From Curvibacter sp. GWA2_63_95 (GTDB lineage Bacteria > Pseudomonadota > Gammaproteobacteria > Burkholderiales > Burkholderiaceae_C): a stretch of DNA of 64,000 nt. The stretch is taken from contig MGPB01000008.1 of NCBI GenBank assembly GCA_001795455.1, positions 186,001 to 250,000 of the forward strand, read 5' to 3'. Below are positions 1-9,115 of the stretch, piece after piece. Position 1 is the stretch's first letter; each line of letters opens with the position of its first letter. A program made the translations under genes and the position numbers. The notes under the pieces are model-generated. The model did not search any database, was not told the DNA's origin, and saw only the letters and a program-made list of their open reading frames with translations.

Positions 1-14
1 TTGTAAGAAACCGC

Positions 15-1058
15 ATGGTCGGACGACCAATGCCTACACAAGGAGTCCCCATGCTGATCAAAACCGTTAACTCTGGCTTTCACCACCCCCTGGCCAGCGA
101 GATCACGTCGCCTGGGGTTTACGAAGAACGTCGCCGTTTGCTCAAGCACTTGGCCACGGGCGTAGCTGGTGTGGGCATGGCGCAGTGGGCTGCGCGGGAC
201 GCGATGGCGCAAAGCGCAGTCTGGGGGGCTGCGCCCGGCAAGTTGGCTGCCTTGCCATCGAAGGCGTCCACGGTGGCAGGTGCCATGGCCATGGAGAAGG
301 TGACCACCTACAAGGACGCCAGCAGCTACAACAACTATTACGAGTTCGGTACCGACAAGGCGGATCCTGCGGTCAATGCGCACACGCTGAAGACCGATCC
401 CTGGTCGGTGGAGGTGGAGGGCTTGGTCAAGAAGCCGAGTCGTTTTGCGCTCGAAGACCTGCTCAAGCTCAGCCCCATGGAGGAGCGTCTCTACCGCCTG
501 CGTTGTGTAGAGGGTTGGTCCATGGTCATTCCCTGGGTGGGCTATTCGCTGGCCGAACTGATCAAGAGGGTGGAGCCCCTGGGCAGCGCCAAGTATGTAG
601 AGTTTGTGACCCTGACCGACCCCAAGACCATGCCCTTCGTGGGTTCCCGCATTCTGGACTGGCCCTACACCGAGGGTCTGCGCCTGGACGAGGCCCTGCA
701 CCCGCTGACGCTGTTGAGTTTTGGCATGTATGGCGAAGTGCTGCCCAAGCAGAACGGTGCGCCCGTGCGTCTGGTGGTGCCGTGGAAGTACGGTTTCAAG
801 AGCGGCAAGAGCATCGTCAAGATCCGCTTCACCGAGAAGCAGCCGGGTACCGCCTGGAACAAAGCGGCTGCCAACGAGTATGGCTTCTATTCCAATGTGA
901 ACCCCAATGTGGACCACCCGCGCTGGAGTCAGGCCACCGAGCGCCGCATCGGCGAAGACGGCCTGTTTGCCAAGAAGCGCAAGACACTGATGTTCAACGG
1001 CTACGAGGCCCAGGTGGGGCAGTTGTACGCCGGCATGGACCTCAAGAAGTTCTACTGA
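15..1058 (+). CDS. msrP: Protein-methionine-sulfoxide reductase catalytic subunit MsrP (YedY-like molybdopterin protein)
   Basis: Twin-arginine-like leader and sulfite-oxidase-fold motifs ([37 protein letters not shown]); followed by msrQ. True start may be the ATG at 51. Confidence 0.9.
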   Translation: MVGRPMPTQGVPMLIKTVNSGFHHPLASEITSPGVYEERRRLLKHLATGVAGVGMAQWAARDAMAQSAVWGAAPGKLAALPSKASTVAGAMAMEKVTTYKDASSYNNYYEFGTDKADPAVNAHTLKTDPWSVEVEGLVKKPSRFALEDLLKLSPMEERLYRLRCVEGWSMVIPWVGYSLAELIKRVEPLGSAKYVEFVTLTDPKTMPFVGSRILDWPYTEGLRLDEALHPLTLLSFGMYGEVLPKQNGAPVRLVVPWKYGFKSGKSIVKIRFTEKQPGTAWNKAAANEYGFYSNVNPNVDHPRWSQATERRIGEDGLFAKKRKTLMFNGYEAQVGQLYAGMDLKKFY

Positions 1059-1062
1059 TTCG

Positions 1063-1677
1063 ATGGCCTCCGTGAATGCCTGGCTGGCCCATCGTGCGGC
1101 CAAGCCAGGGGCATTTTTGTTGGCTGCACTGCCTCTGTGCTGGTTGGTTTTTGCTGCGTTTGCCGACCGCCTGGGGGCCAATCCCGCCGAGGCTCTGGTG
1201 CGCGCCACTGGGGATTGGACGCTGCGCATGCTGTGTGTCGTGTTGACCGTCACGCCCTTGCGCACCATGGCTAGTTGGCCCGCCTTGGCGCGGCTGCGGC
1301 GCATGTTGGGGTTATGGACCTTCGCTTATGCGGTGCTGCATATGCTGTCGTACAGCTGGTTTGACATGGGGTTGGACCTGGGCGATATCGCCAAGGACAT
1401 TGGCAAGCGACCCTTTATCCTGGTGGGTTTCACCGCGCTGGCCTTGCTGCTGGTCCTGGCGGCTACCTCGTTCAACCGCGTGATCAAGGCAATGGGGGCC
1501 AGGCGCTGGCAGGTGCTGCACCGGGCCGTCTATGTGGTGGCCGGGTTGGCACTGCTGCATTTCTTCTGGATGCGCGCCGGCAAGAACGACTTTGCCGAGG
1601 TGCTTGTGTACGCGCTGATCCTGGCCCTCTTGCTGGGGTGGCGACTGCGTCGATTTTTGAACAAAAAGTGGCTTTAG
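1063..1677 (+). CDS. msrQ: Heme-binding membrane subunit MsrQ
   Basis: Multi-TM ferric reductase-like protein (RRMLGLWTFAYAVLHMLSYSWFDMG) directly after msrP. Confidence 0.88.
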   Translation: MASVNAWLAHRAAKPGAFLLAALPLCWLVFAAFADRLGANPAEALVRATGDWTLRMLCVVLTVTPLRTMASWPALARLRRMLGLWTFAYAVLHMLSYSWFDMGLDLGDIAKDIGKRPFILVGFTALALLLVLAATSFNRVIKAMGARRWQVLHRAVYVVAGLALLHFFWMRAGKNDFAEVLVYALILALLLGWRLRRFLNKKWL

Positions 1678-1722
1678 CGCCCGTGGATATTGCGCGAACA
1701 GCTCCTGCTTTTATAGCAAATT
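1673..1722 (+). repeat. Dispersed intergenic repeat family A, copy A1
   Basis: ctttagcgcccgtggatattgcgcgaacagctcctgcttttatagcaaatta aligns with the copies at 37511, 39917 and 43299; it contains the msrQ stop codon. Confidence 0.65.
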
Positions 1723-3001
1723 AGAGCAGCAACTCGCCGCGTAGCTGGTCAGCCAAGCTGTCGCGCTGGCGGATCAGGTGAGCCTGTCCACCGTCCACCA
1801 GGACTTCGGCGGCCTTGGGACGGGAGTTGTAGTTGCTGGACATGCTCATGCAGTAGGCACCCGCTGACAGCACAGCCAGACGATCACCGGCCTGCACCTG
1901 CAGGAGGCGGTCGTGGCCAATCCAGTCGCCGCTTTCGCACACCGGGCCCACCACGTCATAGACCGCGCTGTCTGGCACGGTAGGGCTGGCGTGCAGCGGC
2001 ACGATGCTGTGAAACGCTTGGTACATGGCGGGGCGCGGCAGGTCGTTCATGGCGGCATCCACAATGCAGAAGTTCTTTTGCTCACCGGGTTTGAGGTAGA
2101 GCACTTCGGTGACGCACAAGCCGGCGTTGCCCACCAGGGAGCGACCGGGTTCGATCATCAGCTTGCGCTGGCCAAAGCCGCGCGCATCCAGCTTGGCCAG
2201 CAGCTTGGTCCACAGGGCATCGGCGGTGGGGGGCGTGTCGCCGTTGTAGTTGATGCCCAGGCCGCCACCAAAGTCGATGTGCTCAATGGGGATGCCGGCC
2301 GCCTCGATAGATTCGACCAGGTCCAGCATACGGTCCATCGCGTCCAAGTAGGGTGTTTCTTCTGTGATCTGTGAGCCGATGTGGCAGTCGATGCCGACCA
2401 CCTGCAGGCCGGGCAGCCCAGCGGCGCGTTGGTAGGTGGCCAGCGTGCGTTCGTGCGCAATGCCGAACTTGTTGCCCTTGAGTCCAGTGGAAATGTAGGG
2501 GTGGGTCTTGGGGTCTACGTTGGGGTTCACACGGATGCTGATGGGCGCCTTGCGGCCGGCCGCCATGGCAACTTGGTTGAGCACGTCGATCTCGGCCTCG
2601 CTCTCCACGTTGAAGCAGCCAATGCCGACCAGCAGGGCCTCGTGCATCTCTGCACGTGTCTTGCCCACGCCTGAAAAAATGATTTTTCCGGCATCGCCGC
2701 CGGCGGCCAGCACCCGGGCCAGTTCGCCACCGGACACAATGTCAAAGCCGCAGCCCGCCTTCGCGAACAGCTGCAAAACGGCCAGCGAAGAGTTGGCTTT
2801 CATGGCGTAGCAGATCTGCGCGTTACGGCCGGCAAAGCCCTTCTGGTACGCCGCGAGGGCCGCCAGCATGGCGGCTTTGGAGTAGACAAACAAGGGGGTG
2901 CCATGTTGTGCAGCGAGCGCGTTGACCGCGCAGTCCTCGACATGCAGTTGCCCTTGGGCGTAGTGAACGAAAGGTTGTCCGGGCAGAGTAGGGTGGCTCA
3001 T
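1721..3001 (-). CDS. lysA: Diaminopimelate decarboxylase
   Basis: [44 protein letters not shown]..., PLP site YAMKANSS, HIGSQ, GGGLGI, EPGRSLV. Start chosen at MSHPT rather than the longer ORF start. Confidence 0.93.
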   Translation of the reverse strand: MSHPTLPGQPFVHYAQGQLHVEDCAVNALAAQHGTPLFVYSKAAMLAALAAYQKGFAGRNAQICYAMKANSSLAVLQLFAKAGCGFDIVSGGELARVLAAGGDAGKIIFSGVGKTRAEMHEALLVGIGCFNVESEAEIDVLNQVAMAAGRKAPISIRVNPNVDPKTHPYISTGLKGNKFGIAHERTLATYQRAAGLPGLQVVGIDCHIGSQITEETPYLDAMDRMLDLVESIEAAGIPIEHIDFGGGLGINYNGDTPPTADALWTKLLAKLDARGFGQRKLMIEPGRSLVGNAGLCVTEVLYLKPGEQKNFCIVDAAMNDLPRPAMYQAFHSIVPLHASPTVPDSAVYDVVGPVCESGDWIGHDRLLQVQAGDRLAVLSAGAYCMSMSSNYNSRPKAAEVLVDGGQAHLIRQRDSLADQLRGELLL

Positions 3002-3186
3002 GGGGTGGTGTTCGGAGGGGTGGCTTCGGCGGGTGTCGCGGAGGTGAGGGCCGGCGTGGCCACTGCGTTGCGGGAGGCGGGTTTGGCCGGCAAATACAAC
3101 GAGCCGGTCTGGCCGCAAGCGGCCACAGTGAGCACACTGAGGGCAAGGGCAAGTGGCCTGACTAGAATTTGGGCTGCTTTCAACAT
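2998..3186 (-). CDS. lptM: Small lipoprotein, LptM/YifL-like
   Basis: [33 protein letters not shown]: lipobox LTVAAC plus the LptM signature [10 protein letters not shown]; upstream of lysA as is usual. Confidence 0.75.
   Translation of the reverse strand: MLKAAQILVRPLALALSVLTVAACGQTGSLYLPAKPASRNAVATPALTSATPAEATPPNTTP
3163..3168 (+). promoter_or_regulatory. Possible -10 element (TAGAAT) for cyaY inside lptM
   Basis: TAGAAT hexamer about 30 bp upstream of the cyaY start. The same hexamer lies upstream of tatA and the tRNA. Confidence 0.3.
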
Positions 3187-3198
3187 AGTGAAATTGTA

Positions 3199-3528
3199 AT
3201 GACCGACCAAGAATTTATGGACCGCGCAGAGGCGCTGCTCAAAGCGGTGGAGGTGTGCTGCGATCGGATCAACGATGACTCGGATGCTGACATCGACAAC
3301 CAGCGCGTGGGTGGCATGGTGACCCTGACCTTTCCCAACCGCAGCCAGATCATCATCAACCTGCAAAAACCGCTGCACGAGGTGTGGATGGCGGCCAAGT
3401 CGGGTGGGTACCACTACCGCTGGGTGAACGGGCTGTGGGAGGACAGCAAAGGGCAAGGGGAGTTTTTTCAGGCATTGACCACCAACGCCAGCCAGCAAGC
3501 TGGCATGGCATTGCCGTTTCGGGCGTGA
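3199..3528 (+). CDS. cyaY: Iron-sulfur cluster assembly protein CyaY (bacterial frataxin)
   Basis: [26 protein letters not shown]..., [28 protein letters not shown] frataxin core. Confidence 0.93.
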   Translation: MTDQEFMDRAEALLKAVEVCCDRINDDSDADIDNQRVGGMVTLTFPNRSQIIINLQKPLHEVWMAAKSGGYHYRWVNGLWEDSKGQGEFFQALTTNASQQAGMALPFRA

Positions 3529-5886
3529 TCACTGGGTGAAAAGGTCGAGTATTTTTTTCTTCTCCTCTGCGGCCGGCATCGGAATGGTTTCGGCTTCGGG
3601 GGCGTCTCCCAAGCCCAAGGAGGAGATTCCCGAGCCTTTGGCGAATTCTTCGTAGTACCACTCCCCCCCTTGATGTACGACACCTTCAGGCACCGCAATT
3701 TCGCTGACGGGTACGTTCTTGAGTGCGGTTTCCATGAAGCTGATCCAGACTGGCAAGCTCAAACCTCCGCCGGTTTCACGGTCGCCCAGCTTGCGTGGGG
3801 TGTCGTAGCCAATCCAGGTGACTGCCGCCAGTGTGGGCTGATAGCCGGCAAACCAGGCGTCCATGGAGTCGTTGGTGGTGCCGGTTTTCCCGTACAAGTC
3901 AGGGCGTTTCAGTGTGGCCTGCGCGCGCGCGGCTGTGCCGGAGCGGGTAACTTCCTGTAGCAGGCTGGACATGATGAAGGCATTACGTGGTTCGATCGCC
4001 CGCTCGGTTTCTTCAAGGATGGGGGCTGAGGACTCCACCAGCACTTTGCCCCGCTGTTCGCTAACCTTGGAAATGACCCAGGGGTTGATACGATAACCGC
4101 CGTTGGCAAATACCGCGTACCCGGTGGCCATTTGCATGGGCGTTACGGTGCCAGCGCCCAGGGCCATCGTGAGGTAAGCGGGGTGTTTTTCGGGCTCAAA
4201 ACCAAACTTTCCGATCCACTGCTGGGCATAGTCAGTGCCCACAGACTGCAGAACCCGGATGGATATCATGTTTTTTGATTTGGCCAGGCCGCGCCGCAAG
4301 GTCATTGGGCCTTCGAAAGTTCCATCGTAGTTCTTGGGCTCCCAAGGCTGCCCGCCCGTGACGCCTGCACTGAAGAACAGCGGTGCATCGTTGACAACGG
4401 TGGCCGGTGTGAATCCCTTTTCCAGGGCCGCAGAGTAGATAAAGGGCTTGAAACTGGAGCCCGGCTGGCGTTGGGCCTGGATGACATGGTTGAATTTGTT
4501 CTTGGCAAAGTCAAAACCGCCCACCAAAGCTTTGATGGAGCCATCCCGTGGATCCAAGGCGATAAAAGCACCCTCCACTTCCGGTAACTGCGTCATTTCC
4601 CAGCCACCTTTGGCGGTCTTGGCCACACGGATCACGGCTCCGCGGCGTATCTTGGTGTTGGGCGGGGCTTTTTCCGACAACCCTGATTGCGCGGGCTTGA
4701 GTCCATCCCCGGTGATTTCCACGATTTCGGCATTTTGGCGAATCGCCTTGACCAGCTTGGGGGTCGCCTCCAGAACGACTGCAGACATCACATCACCATT
4801 GTCAGGATGATCGTCCAGTGCCTCGTCGATCGCATCTTCCAGTTCCTGAGCATTGGTGGGCAGACTGATAAATTTCTCGGGGCCGCGGTAGACCTGGCGC
4901 CGCTCAAAATCCATGATGCCGCGCCGCAAGGCTTTATACGCAGCGATCTGGTCTTGTGTGCGCAGGGTGGTCTGGACGTCCAGACCCCGGGTATATGTCT
5001 CTTCGCCATATTGTGCGTACACCAGTTGACGCACCATTTCCGCCACATATTCGGCGTGGATGGGGTTGGTCGCTGCGTTGTTTTTGATCTTCAGTGGCTC
5101 CGCCTTGGCAGCCTCTGCCTGTTCTTCTGTGATGAAGTTGTTCTCCAGCATCCGGTCAATGATGTGGAGTTGCCGTGAACGGGCGCGCTTGGGGTTGACG
5201 ACCGGGTTGTAGGCCGATGGAGCTTTTGGCAGGCCCGCCAACATGGCCGCTTCCGCGATCGTGATGTCCTTGAGGGGTTTGCCGAAATAGGTTTCAGACG
5301 CTGCAGCAAAGCCGTAGGCGCGGTTGCCCAAGTAGATCTGGTTCATGTAGATTTCCAGAATCTGGTCTTTGCTGAGAAAGTGCTCCAACTTGAAAGTCAG
5401 CAGGATTTCGTAAATTTTCCGGGTGAAAGTTTTTTCGGACGACAGATAGACATTGCGCGCCACCTGCATGGTGATGGTGGACGCGCCTTGGCTTTTGACG
5501 CGGCCGACGTTGGCCAGTCCAGCACGAATCACCCCTACATAGTCCACCCCGCCATGCTCATAGAAGCGTGCGTCCTCTATGGCCAGGATGGCGTTGGTCA
5601 TGACCCTGGGGATGTCCTTGATGGGTGTGAGATTGCGGCGTTCTTCGCCGAATTCGCCAATCAGGTCCCCGTCTGCTGAAAAAACACGCAGGGGTAGCTT
5701 GGGGCGGTAGTCCGATAGGTCTGAGATATCCGGCAAGTTGGGGAAGGCCATGGCCAAGGCGAGCGCCACCATGGCGAGGATCGAGAATGCGCCAGCCAAG
5801 CCTAGGCCTGCCAGCCACAACAGGATGCGCAATGCCCAGTGCATGGGACCAGACGATGGCGAAGATTTGGGCTTGGAGGCGGACAT
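3529..5886 (-). CDS. mrcA: Penicillin-binding protein 1A (bifunctional transglycosylase/transpeptidase)
   Basis: GT51 motif EDARFYEHGGVD, transpeptidase SSFKPF, SKN and KTGTT; divergent to pilM as in many Proteobacteria. Confidence 0.93.
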   Translation of the reverse strand: MSASKPKSSPSSGPMHWALRILLWLAGLGLAGAFSILAMVALALAMAFPNLPDISDLSDYRPKLPLRVFSADGDLIGEFGEERRNLTPIKDIPRVMTNAILAIEDARFYEHGGVDYVGVIRAGLANVGRVKSQGASTITMQVARNVYLSSEKTFTRKIYEILLTFKLEHFLSKDQILEIYMNQIYLGNRAYGFAAASETYFGKPLKDITIAEAAMLAGLPKAPSAYNPVVNPKRARSRQLHIIDRMLENNFITEEQAEAAKAEPLKIKNNAATNPIHAEYVAEMVRQLVYAQYGEETYTRGLDVQTTLRTQDQIAAYKALRRGIMDFERRQVYRGPEKFISLPTNAQELEDAIDEALDDHPDNGDVMSAVVLEATPKLVKAIRQNAEIVEITGDGLKPAQSGLSEKAPPNTKIRRGAVIRVAKTAKGGWEMTQLPEVEGAFIALDPRDGSIKALVGGFDFAKNKFNHVIQAQRQPGSSFKPFIYSAALEKGFTPATVVNDAPLFFSAGVTGGQPWEPKNYDGTFEGPMTLRRGLAKSKNMISIRVLQSVGTDYAQQWIGKFGFEPEKHPAYLTMALGAGTVTPMQMATGYAVFANGGYRINPWVISKVSEQRGKVLVESSAPILEETERAIEPRNAFIMSSLLQEVTRSGTAARAQATLKRPDLYGKTGTTNDSMDAWFAGYQPTLAAVTWIGYDTPRKLGDRETGGGLSLPVWISFMETALKNVPVSEIAVPEGVVHQGGEWYYEEFAKGSGISSLGLGDAPEAETIPMPAAEEKKKILDLFTQ

Positions 5887-6147
5887 ACAGGGTTAGAGTG
5901 ACGGCACGGGCGATTATAAAAATTCGGCGTGAAGGCACGCGGGAGGTGAGAGCGAGGATTCTTGAGCATAGTGGAGCAGACTTGACATGGACGGCATCCG
6001 AAAATCACCAGCCGCTTACTTTGCGTAACAAAACGTCTGCTTTTGGCAACGTTGCTGCAAAGCAAAATGGCAAAAAACCTTTGCCGCTCAATGATCTTGC
6101 TGCTAGCATTCAAGTGATTTCTTAAGTTTTGCCGGCCTGTTGTCGGT

Positions 6148-7245
6148 TTGTTTCAGGGGACCGTTTTGATCTCATTGGGGTCGTTATTCAGTCGACAGCC
6201 CGCGCCCATGCTGGGGCTGGACATCAGTTCGTCCAGCGTCAAGCTGGTGGAGCTTGGGCGTGACAAAGCGGGCAATCTGGTCCTGGAGCGTTGTGCCATC
6301 GAGCCGCTGGAGCGGGGTTGGATTTCCGATGGCAACATCGAAAAATTCGACGAAGTGGCGGAAGCGGTGCGGCGACTGGTCAAAAAAAGCGGCACAAAAA
6401 CAAAACAGGTAGCGATGGCGTTACCCCCATCAGCAGTCATTACCAAAAAGATAATTCTGCCGGGCGGCATGACGGATCAGGACCTGGAGTTGCAGGTGGA
6501 GTCTGAGGCCAACCAGTACATCCCCTTTCCACTCGACGAAGTTAGTTTGGATTTTTGCGTGATCGGGCCCAGCGCGGCATCGACAGGCGATATCGAAGTC
6601 CTCATCGCGGCTTCGCGCCGGGAGAAGGTGCAAGATGTGCAAGGCTTGGCCGAAGCTGCAGGGCTCACGCCCGTGATTGTGGACGTGGAGTCCTATGCAT
6701 CGCGCTTGGCGGCGGCGCGCTTGATTGAAAACCTACCGAACGAAGGTCGTGGCCTGATCGTTGCGTTGTTTGAAATCGGCGCACTAACGACCAGCATGCA
6801 AGTTATGCGCGATGACGAAGTGCTGTATGACCGGGACCAGGCCTTCGGTGGCGCGCAGCTGACGCAATTGATTGTGCGGCAATACGGGTTCTCCCAAGAA
6901 GAAGCGGAGAGTAAAAAACGCAGCGGGGAGCTCCCGGAGGACTATGAGTCCGCGGTACTTAAGCCTTTCATCGACACCATGGTGCAGGAGTTGGGGCGTG
7001 CTTTGCAATTCTTCTTCACCAGTACGCCCCACAACAAAGTGGACTACATCATGCTTGCGGGGGGATCCGCCGCATTGCCGGGTCTGACAAATGCCGTGAC
7101 CCAGCACACCACCTTCCCTTGCAGTCTGCTGAACCCATTTGATGGCATGGAGATTGGTGATGGTGTCCGGCTCAAACGCATGACACGAGAGGCACCGTCG
7201 TATCTGACCTCGTGCGGGTTGGCCTTGCGGAGGTTTGCGCAGTGA
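6148..7245 (+). CDS. pilM: Type IV pilus assembly ATPase-fold protein PilM
   Basis: MLGLDISSSSVKLVEL and FDCxxP-type actin fold; first gene of pilMNOPQ. A TTG at 6166 is an alternative start. Confidence 0.93.
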   Translation: MFQGTVLISLGSLFSRQPAPMLGLDISSSSVKLVELGRDKAGNLVLERCAIEPLERGWISDGNIEKFDEVAEAVRRLVKKSGTKTKQVAMALPPSAVITKKIILPGGMTDQDLELQVESEANQYIPFPLDEVSLDFCVIGPSAASTGDIEVLIAASRREKVQDVQGLAEAAGLTPVIVDVESYASRLAAARLIENLPNEGRGLIVALFEIGALTTSMQVMRDDEVLYDRDQAFGGAQLTQLIVRQYGFSQEEAESKKRSGELPEDYESAVLKPFIDTMVQELGRALQFFFTSTPHNKVDYIMLAGGSAALPGLTNAVTQHTTFPCSLLNPFDGMEIGDGVRLKRMTREAPSYLTSCGLALRRFAQ

Positions 7246-7898
7246 TTTTGATCAACCTACTGCCCCACCGGGAGGCCGCGCGTAAGCGCCGCCGTGACTT
7301 ATTCAATGTTTCACTTGGGGCGTCCGCTTTGCTCGGGGGGATCATTGCGGGCTCTATTTTTCTTTGGTACCAGGCAGCGATCAGCTCGCAGCAGTCCAAC
7401 AACGCGTTGTTGGACACAGAAATTAAAAAACTGGAAGCGCAGATCAAGGACATTGCCACGCTGGAGTCCGAGATCTCCGCGTTGCGGGCCCGCCAACAAG
7501 CGGTAGAAGATTTGCAATCTGACCGCAATTTGCCGGTGCATTTACTGACGGAATTGGTTAATCAGCTGCCTGACGGGGTGTATGTCAACAAGATGACCCA
7601 AGTGGACCAGTCTGTCACCTTGACCGGTGTTGCACAGTCCAATGAGCGGGTTTCGGAGTTGTTGCGTAATTTAGCCAATAACACCCCTTGGTTCTCCAAG
7701 CCGGAGTTGATTGAAATTGTCTCTGGAACTGCATCGATCTCCGCCAAAGAGCAAAAACGCGTCGCTAATTTCGTCATCAAGGTGCGCTTGGTGCGGGCCA
7801 GTGAAGCAGAAAAAAATGCAGCCAAGATGGCCGCTGATGCGGCATCCAGTCCAGCGCAGTCCGCTTCTGCGGTGGTGGCTGTGCCAGCCAAACCCTAG
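7242..7898 (+). CDS. pilN: Type IV pilus assembly protein PilN
   Basis: VILINLLPHREAARKRRRD N-terminus with GTG start overlapping the pilM stop; one TM helix. Confidence 0.92.
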   Translation: MILINLLPHREAARKRRRDLFNVSLGASALLGGIIAGSIFLWYQAAISSQQSNNALLDTEIKKLEAQIKDIATLESEISALRARQQAVEDLQSDRNLPVHLLTELVNQLPDGVYVNKMTQVDQSVTLTGVAQSNERVSELLRNLANNTPWFSKPELIEIVSGTASISAKEQKRVANFVIKVRLVRASEAEKNAAKMAADAASSPAQSASAVVAVPAKP

Positions 7899-7907
7899 GT
7901 TCTGCAT

Positions 7908-8570
7908 ATGGCTAAAACTACTTCTTCGTTTAACTTTGCCGCTTTGCAGGAAAAGCTGACAGGCCAGTTTCGTGACCTTGATCCCAAGGATCCTTCCCTG
8001 TGGCCATCGATTCCTCAGTATGCACTGTTTGTTTTTACCAGCTTGGCCGTAGTTGTCTTGCTCTGGTTTGTATGGCTCAGTGGGTCGGAGGAAGCACTGA
8101 AACTGGAGCAGGACAAGGAGCTGGTACTGCGCGAAGACTACAAAAAGAAACTTGTCAAAGCGGTGAATCTCGATGCACTGCGCAAGCAGCGTGAGCAAGT
8201 CCAACAGTACGTGACCCAACTGGAGAAGCAATTGCCGAGCAAGGCGGAGATGGACGCTTTGCTGTCGGATATCAACCAAGCAGGTTTGGGCCGCAGCTTG
8301 CAGTTCGAGCTTTTCCGACCAGGCCAAGTTGCAGTGAAAGAGTACTACGCAGAATTGCCGATCACGCTGCGTGTGGCGGGCCGTTACCATGACATCGGAG
8401 CATTCGCCTCTGACATCGCACATTTGTCGCGTATCGTCACCCTGAATAATTTGACGGTGGGGCCCCGAGGGGAAGGAACTTTGATTTTGGACGCTACTGC
8501 CAAGACTTTCCGGTACTTGGATGTAGACGAAGTCAACGCGCAAAGAAAAGTGACTGGAGCGAAGAAATGA
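7908..8570 (+). CDS. pilO: Type IV pilus assembly protein PilO
   Basis: Position in operon; FRDLDPKDPSLWPSIPQY, single TM, coiled coil, then LPSKAEMDALLSDINQAG. Confidence 0.92.
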   Translation: MAKTTSSFNFAALQEKLTGQFRDLDPKDPSLWPSIPQYALFVFTSLAVVVLLWFVWLSGSEEALKLEQDKELVLREDYKKKLVKAVNLDALRKQREQVQQYVTQLEKQLPSKAEMDALLSDINQAGLGRSLQFELFRPGQVAVKEYYAELPITLRVAGRYHDIGAFASDIAHLSRIVTLNNLTVGPRGEGTLILDATAKTFRYLDVDEVNAQRKVTGAKK

Positions 8571-9115
8571 GCCAGCGAGTATGGTGGGGCGTTTCTTTCT
8601 TGGCCATGTCTGTGTTGACTGCGGGTTGTGGTTCATCCAGCGAAGACGACATTCGGCAATGGATGGTAAGTGAACGCAACCAAGCGCGTCCCAAAGTTGC
8701 GCCCATCCCCGAACCCAAGCAGTTTGTTCCCGCACCCTATGCAAATTTGGCGGCGATGGAGCCTTTTAGCAATCAAAAATTGACGCAAGCCTTGAAGCGG
8801 GATTCGGCACAAACGGTGTCGAATGCGGCTCTGGTAGCACCCGAGTTGGCGCGCCGCAAAGAGCCTCTAGAGGCGTTTCCTTTGGACACCATGTCATTGG
8901 TTGGCAGCATTGTGAAGGCCGGCCAGCCCATAGCCTTGGTCAAGGTTGACAGCTTGTTGTACCAGGTCAAAGTAGGCAACTACCTGGGACCCAACTATGG
9001 GCGCGTCATGAAAATCGATGAGACCGAAGTCACTTTGCGTGAGATTGTGCAAGACGCCGTTGGCGAGTGGATTGAACGCGCTGCAACCCTGTCGTTGCAA
9101 GAGAGGTCGAAATGA
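8567..9115 (+). CDS. pilP: Type IV pilus lipoprotein PilP
   Basis: Lipobox LTAGCG; PLxxxSLVGSIVKAGQPIALVKVD...VKVGNYLGPNYGRV. Confidence 0.92.
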   Translation: MSQRVWWGVSFLAMSVLTAGCGSSSEDDIRQWMVSERNQARPKVAPIPEPKQFVPAPYANLAAMEPFSNQKLTQALKRDSAQTVSNAALVAPELARRKEPLEAFPLDTMSLVGSIVKAGQPIALVKVDSLLYQVKVGNYLGPNYGRVMKIDETEVTLREIVQDAVGEWIERAATLSLQERSK

